From Neisseria subflava (GTDB lineage Bacteria > Pseudomonadota > Gammaproteobacteria > Burkholderiales > Neisseriaceae), in assembly GCF_024205705.1 (NCBI RefSeq), contig NZ_CP073115.1, positions 372,001-436,000 on the forward strand: a stretch of 64,000 nt of DNA, in the 5' to 3' direction. Below are positions 17,918 to 25,985 of this stretch, piece by piece. The notes under the pieces were generated by a model, which saw only the letters and a list, made by a program, of their open reading frames with translations, searched no databases and was not told the DNA's origin. The position numbers were made by a program, and so were the translations under genes. Numbering within the stretch: the first letter of the stretch is position 1; every line of letters starts with the position of its first letter.

Positions 17918-19162
17918 ATGAAGAAGATAATTGGTTTGGCCATTGCTGCGGCATTTGGTTTGAGCGCGTGCAGTAATTTGGATCACAAAACCGCACACGA
18001 GGTCATGTCGATTTCCAATGACCGTATTTTAAAAGAAGACCGCAGCTTTAACATCACAGGCAGCTCTCGAATATATATCAGCCCATTGGCTGAAGCTGTA
18101 TTGGCAGATGAAAAGGTGGAAAAGAAAGCCGAAGCGAAAGCAGAGGATGCCAAAGCCAAAGAGGGGGAGACGGCAGCCTCTATGAAGGTTGCTCAAGAAG
18201 ACGACGCTGCTTTGAAGCAGGAGTTTTCTGAACGAGAAGAGGCTGAGTTCCGCACTGCAATGCTTGATGCCTTGCCGGACGGCAATATCGCACAAGTTGC
18301 CGTTGATTATCTGGATAAATATCCTGCCATATCCAGTTATATAGAAGGGGTTCATCTGAATTATGAGTCGGCAGTTGATTTGTCAACGCGTCAATTTGAG
18401 TTGATTCCTGAATTGACCATCAACAACCACAATGAAAAACTTAGTATCAAACTTCCTATGAAACTGGATGCGGAAAAATGGGAAATTTATATAGATCCGC
18501 CCGCCAGTGCTGCTGCCATTATTAGTGTGTACACCGATGAGAAAATCGGTAAACGTTTAATCAAAGAACCTTTAAAATTGAGTTTGAAAGAAATCGGTGA
18601 TTCGAAACGTATGCCTTTTGATCATGTTGCAGAGGCGGGAGTACGTGCTTTTTTGAGTGCCAATAAGGCTATGCCTGCCGATGCATATGTATTTAAAGAA
18701 ATGGATGCCTTTGGTAAGGCAAACCATGCACGCTATCGTGTACGTCATGTCATGAAACCGGAGTATGATTCTGTCGTAATGAAGGCAATGGCTAAGGCTT
18801 TTGATGAAGAATTGTCGAAATTACAGAAAACGCCTCAACCAGGGTCAACAGAAGAAGATTATAAAAATGCGCGGGAATTTTTCAGTATGTCTGTCAACAT
18901 AAGTGATAACCAGCCACTTAGCGTCCAGCGGATATTCGGTAACAATCTTGTTGTCGACTATTATCTCGACCGCAAAGGCCGCATGTTGGCTTCCCGCATG
19001 TATATGCAAATCAACGGCACACATAAGGCCATTAATATTATCGGCGACAGTGTGTACAGCAATTACGGCAAACCGGTCTTCAAATTGAATCCGCAAGGTA
19101 AGGGTATTACTTGGAAAGAGCTGAAAGAGTTTTTCAGTTCGAATAAAAAAGAAGACGATTAA
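17918..19162 (+). CDS. Large lipoprotein of unknown function
   Basis: A 414-residue protein with a lipoprotein signal, MKKIIGLAIAAAFGLSAC, with the lipid-modified Cys at 18. A charged Ala/Lys/Glu-rich linker follows at residues about 65-110. The rest is a soluble periplasm-facing domain I do not recognise. The ATG at 17918 is chosen over an earlier in-frame codon because it starts the signal sequence. The next gene begins 63 bases downstream, past a partial uptake-sequence hairpin. Confidence 0.75.
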   Translation: MKKIIGLAIAAAFGLSACSNLDHKTAHEVMSISNDRILKEDRSFNITGSSRIYISPLAEAVLADEKVEKKAEAKAEDAKAKEGETAASMKVAQEDDAALKQEFSEREEAEFRTAMLDALPDGNIAQVAVDYLDKYPAISSYIEGVHLNYESAVDLSTRQFELIPELTINNHNEKLSIKLPMKLDAEKWEIYIDPPASAAAIISVYTDEKIGKRLIKEPLKLSLKEIGDSKRMPFDHVAEAGVRAFLSANKAMPADAYVFKEMDAFGKANHARYRVRHVMKPEYDSVVMKAMAKAFDEELSKLQKTPQPGSTEEDYKNAREFFSMSVNISDNQPLSVQRIFGNNLVVDYYLDRKGRMLASRMYMQINGTHKAINIIGDSVYSNYGKPVFKLNPQGKGITWKELKEFFSSNKKEDD

Positions 19163-19224
19163 AGCCTCGGGCTGTCTGAAAGGATATTTTCTGTTTTCAG
19201 ACGGCGTGTTTGATAAGGAAAAAC

Positions 19225-19875
19225 ATGTTTGCAAATTTTGATTTAGGCGTATTTTTGCTGGCAGTATTGCCCGTGTTGTTGGCCATTACCGTGCGCGAAG
19301 TGGCACGCGGTTATACGGCGCGTTATTGGGGCGACCATACCGGCGAGCAGCTTGGGCGTTTGACCCTCAATCCGCTGCCGCACATCGACCCTGTAGGTAC
19401 GATTGTCGTGCCGCTGGTGTGTCTGATGATAGGCAGTTTTTTGTTTGGTTGGGCGCGTCCTATGCCCATTGATTCGCGCAATTTCCGTGATCCGCGCCGC
19501 GCGTGGCGTTGGGTGTCGATTTCAGGTCCGATTGCCAATCTGATTTTGGCGTTCTTTTGGGGCTTTGTCGTCGTATTTTCTGCGTATGTGCCTGAGTCTT
19601 ATCAAGCGCCATTGGTGCAGATGGCAGGTTACGGCGTGATGGTGAACTCGATTTGGGTCGCATTCAGCCTGATTCCGATTTTGCCTTGGGACGGCGGTAT
19701 TTTTATTGATACCTTCCTTAATGCCAAGCAGTCCATGCAGTTCCGTAAAATCGAGCCATACGGTACATGGATTATCCTGATCCTGTTGTTTACCGGCCTG
19801 CTGGCCAAACTGATTTGGCCGATTATCGCCATGATTCAGGCCGCAGTGCAGATGGTTGTTATGTTGTTTATTTAA
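19225..19875 (+). CDS. Site-2-protease homologue lacking the zinc motif
   Basis: A 217-residue membrane protein with the layout of small M50 (site-2) proteases: an N-terminal helix, NPLPHIDPVGTIVVP near residue 53, WARPMPI, and a late Asp motif IPILPWDGGIF. In the family the first helix carries HExxH, but here the equivalent reads TVREVARGYTARYWGD, with Arg in place of both zinc-binding His. It therefore probably lacks protease activity. It may act as a pseudoprotease or binding protein. Start at 19225 follows a GATAAGGAA site. Confidence 0.75.
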   Translation: MFANFDLGVFLLAVLPVLLAITVREVARGYTARYWGDHTGEQLGRLTLNPLPHIDPVGTIVVPLVCLMIGSFLFGWARPMPIDSRNFRDPRRAWRWVSISGPIANLILAFFWGFVVVFSAYVPESYQAPLVQMAGYGVMVNSIWVAFSLIPILPWDGGIFIDTFLNAKQSMQFRKIEPYGTWIILILLFTGLLAKLIWPIIAMIQAAVQMVVMLFI

Positions 19876-19888
19876 ATGTTTTGTCTGA

Positions 19889-19925
19889 AAAGGCCGTCTG
19901 AAACCCAGTTTCAGACGGCCTTTTT
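19889..19925 (+). terminator. Uptake-sequence hairpin before dusB
   Basis: AGGCCGTCTGAAAC and GTTTCAGACGGCCTTTTT pair after the S2P-like gene and separate it from dusB. Confidence 0.8.
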
Positions 19926-20006
19926 CATTGTGCAACATGTAAATACGATTGGAAAAGTTGCTTAAAAATTGTACAATTTCAGCCCTTTCAATTTGGCGCA
20001 CACATC

Positions 20007-21011
20007 ATGTACATCAGCGGTTATTTCATTGACAACCCCATCGCACTCGCCCCCATGGCAGGCATTACGGACAAACCGTTCCGCCGGATTTGCCGCGAGT
20101 TTGGCGCAGGGTGGGCGGTGTGCGAAATGCTGACCAGCGATCCGAGCTTGCGCCATACCAAAAAAACCTTGCGCCGCAGCGATTTTGAAGGCGAGGGCGG
20201 AGTGGTGGCCGTGCAGATTGCCGGCAGCGATCCGCAGCAGATGGCGGAAGCCGCGCGGTATAACGTCGGCTTGGGCGCTCAGGTCATTGATATAAACATG
20301 GGCTGTCCGGCCAAAAAAGTCTGCAATGTGCAGGCAGGCAGCGCATTGATGCAAAACGAGCCTTTGGTTGCCGAAATCTTGAAAGCCGTTGTCAACGCGG
20401 TGGACGTACCCGTTACCCTCAAAACCCGTTTGGGCTGGCACGACGAACATCAAAACTTGCCGACCATCGCCAAAATTGCCGAAGAATCAGGCATCGCTGC
20501 CCTTGCCATCCATGGCCGCACCCGTACGCAGATGTACAAAGGCGAAGCGCGTTACGAACTGATTGCCGAAACCAAAGGCCGTCTGAACATTCCCGTTTGG
20601 GTCAACGGCGATATTACTTCGCCGCAAAAAGCCGCCGCCGTCCTCAAGCAAACCGCTGCCGACGGCATCATGATAGGGCGCGGCGCACAAGGCAGGCCGT
20701 GGCTTTTCCGTGATTTAAAACATTACGCCGAACACGGCGTTTTGCCGCCGGCCTTAAGCTTGGCAGAATGCAACGCCACCATTTTGAACCACATCCGCGC
20801 CATGCATGAATTTTATGGCGAAGTGGCCGGCGTACGCATCGCCCGTAAACACATAGGCTGGTATATCGATGAAATGCCCGATGGCGAACAAACACGCCGA
20901 GAAATCAACCGCTTGGACAGCACCGCAGCACAATACGACACCCTTGCCGCCTATCTTGAGACGCTTTCAGAAAAAACCGACCGCTGGGTATGCCACTATC
21001 GGGAAGGCTAA
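20007..21011 (+). CDS. dusB: tRNA-dihydrouridine synthase B
   Basis: A 334-residue FMN enzyme. It opens with the Dus signature APMAGITDKPFRRI. The catalytic Cys lies in INMGCPAKKVCN near residue 98, phosphate-binding residues in VNGDI and MIGRGAQGRPW, and a basic C-terminal tRNA-binding domain follows. It reduces uridine in the tRNA D-loop. In many proteobacteria dusB is directly upstream of fis. Here fis follows after about 690 bases that hold small accessory ORFs. Confidence 0.93.
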   Translation: MYISGYFIDNPIALAPMAGITDKPFRRICREFGAGWAVCEMLTSDPSLRHTKKTLRRSDFEGEGGVVAVQIAGSDPQQMAEAARYNVGLGAQVIDINMGCPAKKVCNVQAGSALMQNEPLVAEILKAVVNAVDVPVTLKTRLGWHDEHQNLPTIAKIAEESGIAALAIHGRTRTQMYKGEARYELIAETKGRLNIPVWVNGDITSPQKAAAVLKQTAADGIMIGRGAQGRPWLFRDLKHYAEHGVLPPALSLAECNATILNHIRAMHEFYGEVAGVRIARKHIGWYIDEMPDGEQTRREINRLDSTAAQYDTLAAYLETLSEKTDRWVCHYREG

Positions 21012-21049
21012 AGGGTTTCAGACGGCCTTTTTCTTTTTGGGAAGTAAAT

Positions 21050-21421
21050 ATGAAATTGACCTCACGGTTCAAACGCTTCGGCATAGCCGCGCTGTTGCTG
21101 ACAGGATTTGGTATTTATGCTTATGACTACAATCTGATAGCCTGTAAATTAATGGATCGCTATTGGAATGAAGACAAGGGCAGGTGCATGAATCCTGATT
21201 GTCGTCAACATGATGCTTGTATGCTGAGTGCAGGGAAGGATAAAGCAACATGCGAAACCATCCGCCCCGGTGACAGTTTGGACAAGGCTTGGTATGTACT
21301 GGGCAAGCCTTGGTATGAGGAGAACGGGCGTTTCTTTTGGGGTAATAAATATGGAGATAATGTAGCAGAAATCGAACCTGACGGAGAAAAGGTTGGCAAG
21401 ATTACTTGCTTTGAGGAGTAG
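21050..21421 (+). CDS. Small exported or anchored Cys-containing protein
   Basis: A 123-residue protein with a hydrophobic N-terminal segment (residues 11-26) that may be an uncleaved signal anchor. The external part holds several cysteines (CMNPDCRQHDAC, ATCETI, ITCFEE), suggesting disulfides. A GDSLDKAWYVLGKPWYEENG stretch resembles the SmpA/OmlA-like fold (BamE-type) in outline only. I do not recognise it with confidence. It lies between dusB and fis and may be a recent insertion in that unit. Confidence 0.6.
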   Translation: MKLTSRFKRFGIAALLLTGFGIYAYDYNLIACKLMDRYWNEDKGRCMNPDCRQHDACMLSAGKDKATCETIRPGDSLDKAWYVLGKPWYEENGRFFWGNKYGDNVAEIEPDGEKVGKITCFEE

Positions 21422-21452
21422 GTTGCGTGAGGAGATGGTTTCAGGAAACCCT

Positions 21453-21572
21453 ATGTTTAATTTATTAAAACAACTGTTTGTCAAAAAACATCAAGCTGAT
21501 TCTATGTTTTCACGCAATCATTTCGAACATGTGGATTGGGAACAGGAGTTAAAGAAATCTATTTCAAAATAA
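21453..21572 (+). CDS. Tiny hypothetical ORF (39 residues)
   Basis: ATG at 21453, stop at 21570-21572, product starting MFNLLKQLFVKKHQADSMFS. It may be a real small gene or a remnant. I see no strong ribosome-binding site beyond AGGAAACC. Confidence 0.3.
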   Translation: MFNLLKQLFVKKHQADSMFSRNHFEHVDWEQELKKSISK

Positions 21573-21631
21573 ATCGATAGTTAATCAAAAATAAATATAA
21601 ATCGGATAGGGTAAATTCAATCAAATCAAAT

Positions 21632-21660
21632 AAACGTCGTCTGAATGTTCAGACGGCCTC
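21632..21660 (+). terminator. Imperfect uptake-sequence hairpin before fis
   Basis: CGTCGTCTGAA and TTCAGACGGCC arms, one mismatched, lie between the small ORFs and fis. Confidence 0.5.
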
Positions 21661-21696
21661 ATCATTTAAAAACAAATCTAAAGAAAGACAATCACG

Positions 21697-21936
21697 ATGA
21701 ATCAAACGACGACTGACATTGCGCAATGTATTGAACAAAACTTACGACAATACTTCAAAGACTTGGATGGTACGGAACCTTGCGGCGTGTATGATATGGT
21801 ATTGCATCAAGTGGAAAAGCCGATGCTTGCCTGCGTGATGGAGCAATGCGGCGGCAACCAGTCTAAAGCGGCCGTTATTTTGGGTTTGAACCGCAATACC
21901 CTGCGTAAAAAATTACAACAGCACGGTATGCTGTAA
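21697..21936 (+). CDS. fis: Nucleoid-associated protein Fis
   Basis: A 79-residue protein. The C-terminal helix-turn-helix NQSKAAVILGLNRNTLRKKL is diagnostic of Fis. The N-terminus is shorter than the 98 residues of E. coli Fis, as in other betaproteobacteria. It binds and bends DNA and modulates rRNA and other promoters. Neighbouring dusB supports the call. Confidence 0.93.
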   Translation: MNQTTTDIAQCIEQNLRQYFKDLDGTEPCGVYDMVLHQVEKPMLACVMEQCGGNQSKAAVILGLNRNTLRKKLQQHGML

Positions 21937-21979
21937 TACGGCAGGGCAATCCGTCCTGACGGTCGAAGGAGAAATAACA

Positions 21980-22714
21980 ATGCAAAATCCGAATAAATTA
22001 AATATCCATTTCATCTTGCACGAGGCATTTGAAGTGCCGGGAGCATATTTGAAATGGGCGCAATGGCGCGGACATAACATCAGTACAACCAAAGTGTACG
22101 AAAGGGAAACCCTGCCTGACAATGTGGACGATATAGATTTTTTGATTGTGATGGGCGGGCCGCAATCGCCTGATGAAGACAGGCAGGCATTCCCGTATTA
22201 CGACCCCGAATCCGAGCTGCTCCTGATGCGTCAGGCGATGGCGGCGGATAAATATATTGTCGGCGTATGTTTGGGTGCGCAGCTTTTATCCGTTGCCTAC
22301 GGCGCGCGCCACACACGCAGCCCTGAGCGTGAAATCGGCATTTATCCGATTGAGTTGACGGCGGAAGGTTTGGCGGATGCCCATGTTTCCCTGTTGGGCA
22401 AAACCCTGAATACCGGCCATTGGCACGGCGATATGCCCGGTTTGACGGATGAGGCGGTTGTGTTGGCAACCAGCAAAGGCTGTCCGTGCCAGATTATCCG
22501 TTTTGCGCCCAAACATTATGCCTTACAGGCCCATTTGGAGTTTGACCGTGAAGCCGTCGGGCTGCTGATTGCGGCGGACGGACGCGAAAATGTGGCCGAA
22601 CAAAGCCAAGCCCAAACTTATGTCCAGCATCCGGATAAAATCGAAGCGGCGGATTTCAGTGAAATGAATGCCAAACTCTTCGACTTTTTGGATTCGCTGA
22701 CGAAGACAAAATAA
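21980..22714 (+). CDS. Class I glutamine amidotransferase-like protein
   Basis: A 244-residue cytosolic protein with the GATase-1 fold. Features are MGGPQSPDEDRQ, the nucleophile elbow VGVCLGAQLLS with Cys near residue 95, and a His/Glu pair in QAHLEFDRE near residue 180. It resembles the stand-alone GMP-synthase-like amidotransferase group, some of which act as gamma-glutamyl hydrolases. The partner or substrate is unknown. Ribosome-binding site GAAGGAG precedes it. Confidence 0.8.
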   Translation: MQNPNKLNIHFILHEAFEVPGAYLKWAQWRGHNISTTKVYERETLPDNVDDIDFLIVMGGPQSPDEDRQAFPYYDPESELLLMRQAMAADKYIVGVCLGAQLLSVAYGARHTRSPEREIGIYPIELTAEGLADAHVSLLGKTLNTGHWHGDMPGLTDEAVVLATSKGCPCQIIRFAPKHYALQAHLEFDREAVGLLIAADGRENVAEQSQAQTYVQHPDKIEAADFSEMNAKLFDFLDSLTKTK

Positions 22715-22790
22715 AAAAGGCTAACTCTCCAGGCCGTCTGAATAATAAATATAGAGAAGAAACGATTAACCCTTTTTAAAAGGTCGGACC

Positions 22791-23666
22791 ATGTTCTATC
22801 AAATACTTGCCCTGCTGATTTGGGGCAGCTCTTTTATCGCTGCCAAGTATTCTTACGAGATGATCGACCCTGCGTTGATGGTTGAGGCACGGTTGTTGAT
22901 TGCCGCATTGATGGTGCTGCCGTCGTGCCGCCGCCATTTGGGTAGGATTCCGCGGAGCGAGTGGAAGCCGTTGTTGTGGATTTCCTTTGTTAACTACGTT
23001 GTCGTTTTAATGCTTCAGTTTATCGGTTTGAAATACACGTCTGCCGCCAGCGCGGTTACCATGGTGGGGTTGGAGCCTTTGCTGGTGGTTTTTGTCGGTC
23101 ATTTCTTTTTCAACGACAAAGCGAAAATTTACCACTGGATTTGCGGTGCGGCGGCGTTTGCAGGCGTGGGCATGATGGTAATGGGCGGCGCGGAAGAGGG
23201 CGGTACGATTGACTGGTTCGGCTGTCTGTTGATTTTGCTTGCGGGATTGGGTTTTGCAGGCGTGATACGTCCGAGCCAGCAGATGGTTGCCCGTATTGGT
23301 GCGCCTGCATTTACCGTGGCTTCCATGGCTGTGGCGGCGGTGTTGTGTCTGCCGTTTTCGCTGGTGTTGGCAGACAGTTATCAAATCAACTGGTCATGGG
23401 GCGGTACGCTGTCGATTTTGTATATGGGGATCGGTTGCAGCTGGCTTGCCTATCTGTTGTGGAACAAAGGCATGAATAAAGTCCCTGCCAACGTCTCCGG
23501 CCTGCTGATTTCGCTTGAGCCTGTCATTGGCGTTATCATGGCGGTGCTAATTTTGGGCGAACATTTAAGTGCTATGTCTGCGATGGGCATTACCGTCGTT
23601 ATTGCGTCCACTTTTGTCGCCGGTATGCTGGCGCGTGTCAGCAACAAACACAAAAAGGCCGTCTGA
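22791..23666 (+). CDS. EamA/DMT-family transporter
   Basis: A 291-residue membrane protein with about ten helices and two EamA repeats (residues about 1-130 and 145-285). The second repeat has the typical end SLEPVIGVIMAVLILGE. Proteins of this family export amino acids or metabolites. The substrate cannot be predicted. It has its own leader after an uptake sequence and ends at an uptake-sequence hairpin. Confidence 0.88.
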   Translation: MFYQILALLIWGSSFIAAKYSYEMIDPALMVEARLLIAALMVLPSCRRHLGRIPRSEWKPLLWISFVNYVVVLMLQFIGLKYTSAASAVTMVGLEPLLVVFVGHFFFNDKAKIYHWICGAAAFAGVGMMVMGGAEEGGTIDWFGCLLILLAGLGFAGVIRPSQQMVARIGAPAFTVASMAVAAVLCLPFSLVLADSYQINWSWGGTLSILYMGIGCSWLAYLLWNKGMNKVPANVSGLLISLEPVIGVIMAVLILGEHLSAMSAMGITVVIASTFVAGMLARVSNKHKKAV

Positions 23667-23685
23667 AAATGGTTTCAGACGGCCT
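23652..23685 (+). terminator. Hairpin overlapping end of DMT gene
   Basis: AAAAAGGCCGTCTGAAA and TTTCAGACGGCCTGAAG. The first arm supplies the last codons and stop (TGA in the uptake sequence) of the transporter gene. Confidence 0.75.
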
Positions 23686-23731
23686 GAAGTAAGCAGTACT
23701 TTTTTCAATAAAACATTTTGGGAAAATTTCT

Positions 23732-24547
23732 ATGAAACGCATTATCTCCCTGCTTTTGCTTGCCTGCCCTATTTTGGCGTCGGCTGCACCCGATAACGAC
23801 AAAGCCGCCGTACAGGCCGTCATTGCCAAGTACTACAACCGACCGCTTGCCGCGCACAAATGCCAGCTCGCCAAGCCGCCGAAAGACAGTGAGACAGCAT
23901 CTGACAATATTATGTATTGCATGAAACCCGTTGCCGACCATACCGTAACACGCAACGGTAAAGCCACGCGCTATGTGTTGTACACGGGTTTTGCCTACGA
24001 TATGAAGCTTAAAGTCAAACAGGATGCGCATGCTTCTTCGGGTTTGGCGGAATTGTTTGTTTTGGAAAAAACAGACGGAAAGTGGGCAATCAAACAACAT
24101 GGAAGCGATGAAATTGGCGCATGGGGCGAAACACCGGAGAATAAGGATTGGCGGTTTGTCCAGATGGGGGAGCAGAACTGGGGCTACACTGTCGAATCAG
24201 GTTATACAGGTCAGGGTGAAACGACAACCGGAGAAAATTTCCTGTTTACCGATAATAGCAACCGTGTCCGTAAAAGCTTAATTATCAGCGGTAATGATAA
24301 CGGCGCATATTACGGCAATTGCGATGAATATAAAGGGCGCGAAAAACGCCGCTGCGAAGACACGTTTGTCAGCCTGGAAGCCAAAATTGCTTTTGACAAA
24401 AGCCGTCCTGCCGTATCCGGCGTATGGGCGTTGACTGCAAAACTCAGCGGCGTATCAAGAAAGAAAAATTATAAAAATCAGAAATATATTTTCCCTTATA
24501 ACGGCCAAACCCACGTCGCCCCCAAAAACTATCCCTTAGGCGGGTAA
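23732..24547 (+). CDS. Periplasmic protein of unknown function
   Basis: A 271-residue exported protein with a signal peptide (MKRIISLLLLACPILASA, cleaved before APDND). The mature part has paired cysteines (HKCQL, IMYCMK, YGNCDEYKG, RRCEDTF), suggesting two disulfides. No known domain is recognised. It is followed by a ClC channel gene about 55 bases on, with no terminator, so the two may be co-transcribed. Confidence 0.7.
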   Translation: MKRIISLLLLACPILASAAPDNDKAAVQAVIAKYYNRPLAAHKCQLAKPPKDSETASDNIMYCMKPVADHTVTRNGKATRYVLYTGFAYDMKLKVKQDAHASSGLAELFVLEKTDGKWAIKQHGSDEIGAWGETPENKDWRFVQMGEQNWGYTVESGYTGQGETTTGENFLFTDNSNRVRKSLIISGNDNGAYYGNCDEYKGREKRRCEDTFVSLEAKIAFDKSRPAVSGVWALTAKLSGVSRKKNYKNQKYIFPYNGQTHVAPKNYPLGG

Positions 24548-24601
24548 TAGTCTCCTCAAAAAACGCTTTGATTAAACCACTACTACCTCAAGTCAAATCC
24601 C

Positions 24602-25828
24602 GTGAAAGAAACGCATAAACTTTGGGCCGCCCTCATCATTACCGGCATTATCGGCGGCATGGTCGGCATTGTATTAACCGAAATCATGCATACGATTCAA
24701 CATCTTGCCTATGGTTACGGTTCAGACGGCCTATACGTTTCATTCCGAGAGGGCGTAGCGCAGGCAAGTCCGGAGCGACGTATCGGCGTGATGGCCTTTT
24801 GCGGCGCGGTGGTTGGTTTGGGGTGGTGGTTGCTCAAACGCTACGGCAGGCCGCAACCGGGCATTAAAGCCGTGGTTAAAAATCCGCTCGCGGGTTTTCC
24901 ATTTTTTGAAACCGTCAGCCATGCCCTGTTGCAAATCATTACTGTCGGGCTGGGCTCGCCGCTCGGCCGCGAAGTTGCGCCGCGCGAAATGACTGCTGCC
25001 TTTGCTTCAGTAGGCGTCAACCGTTTCGGGTTGAGCGAAGACGACACAAGGCTGGTCATCGCTTGCGCCTCGGGTGCAGGTTTGGCGGCCGTGTATAACG
25101 TGCCGCTCGCCTCCACACTTTTCATCCTCGAAGCCATGCTTGGCTTATGGACGCAGCAAGCAGTCGCCGCCGCATTGCTGACTTCAGTCATCGCCACCGC
25201 CGTCGCACGCATCGGTTTGGGCGACGTGCAGCAATATCATCCGACCAACCTTTCCATCAACACCTCATTATTTTGGTTTTCCGTCATTATCGGCCCGATA
25301 CTGGGCGCAACCGCCGTCTTTTTCCAGCGCACCGCCCAAAAGTTCCCCTTCATCAAGCGCGACAACATCAAAATCATTCCCTTGGCCGTCTGTATGTTTG
25401 CACTCATTGGCGTGATTTCCGTTTGGTTTCCCGAAATTTTGGGCAACGGCAAAGCAGGCAACCAACTGACCTTTGGCGGATTGACCGACTGGCAACACAG
25501 CCTTGAGCTGACCGCCGTCAAATGGCTGGTCGTCTTGATGGCACTTACCGCCGGCGCATACGGCGGCCTGATTACCCCGTCCATGATGCTCGGCAGTACC
25601 ATCGCCTTTGCCGCTGCCGCCGCGTGGAACAGCGTTTTCTCGGAAATGTCGTCCGAAAGCGCGGCCGTTGTCGGCGCCGCCGTTTTCCTCGGCGTTTCCC
25701 TCAAAATGCCACTGACAGCCATAGCCTTTATTTTGGAGCTAACCTACGCCCCCGTCGCCTTACTCATGCCATTATGTGCAGGCATGGCAGGCGCAGTATG
25801 GGTGGCAAAGAAAATGGGATTTAAATAA
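24602..25828 (+). CDS. ClC-family chloride channel/transporter
   Basis: A 408-residue membrane protein with ten or more helices. The anion-pathway motif reads SPLGREVAPREM near residue 125. It corresponds to GREGP of other ClCs, with the gating Glu position retained and a changed following residue. The late motif GAYGGLITPSMMLG resembles GxFxP with Tyr-Gly for Phe, so ion selectivity is uncertain. The start is GTG at 24602. No ATG is placed better. Confidence 0.82.
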   Translation: MKETHKLWAALIITGIIGGMVGIVLTEIMHTIQHLAYGYGSDGLYVSFREGVAQASPERRIGVMAFCGAVVGLGWWLLKRYGRPQPGIKAVVKNPLAGFPFFETVSHALLQIITVGLGSPLGREVAPREMTAAFASVGVNRFGLSEDDTRLVIACASGAGLAAVYNVPLASTLFILEAMLGLWTQQAVAAALLTSVIATAVARIGLGDVQQYHPTNLSINTSLFWFSVIIGPILGATAVFFQRTAQKFPFIKRDNIKIIPLAVCMFALIGVISVWFPEILGNGKAGNQLTFGGLTDWQHSLELTAVKWLVVLMALTAGAYGGLITPSMMLGSTIAFAAAAAWNSVFSEMSSESAAVVGAAVFLGVSLKMPLTAIAFILELTYAPVALLMPLCAGMAGAVWVAKKMGFK

Positions 25829-25829
25829 G

Positions 25830-25867
25830 CAAAAGGCCGTCTGAAACCGAGTTTCAGACGGCCTTTT
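25830..25867 (+). terminator. Uptake-sequence hairpin after ClC gene
   Basis: AAAAGGCCGTCTGAAAC and GTTTCAGACGGCCTTTTA directly follow the stop codon. Confidence 0.8.
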
Positions 25868-25985
25868 ACAATAAAATTGTCAACAATATCTATAAAAACC
25901 TACTGCCAAAAAGGCGAAAATAGAGGATAATACCGCCCTGAAAATTCATCCCATATCGATTAAACCTTCAACAAAGGAAATCCAA

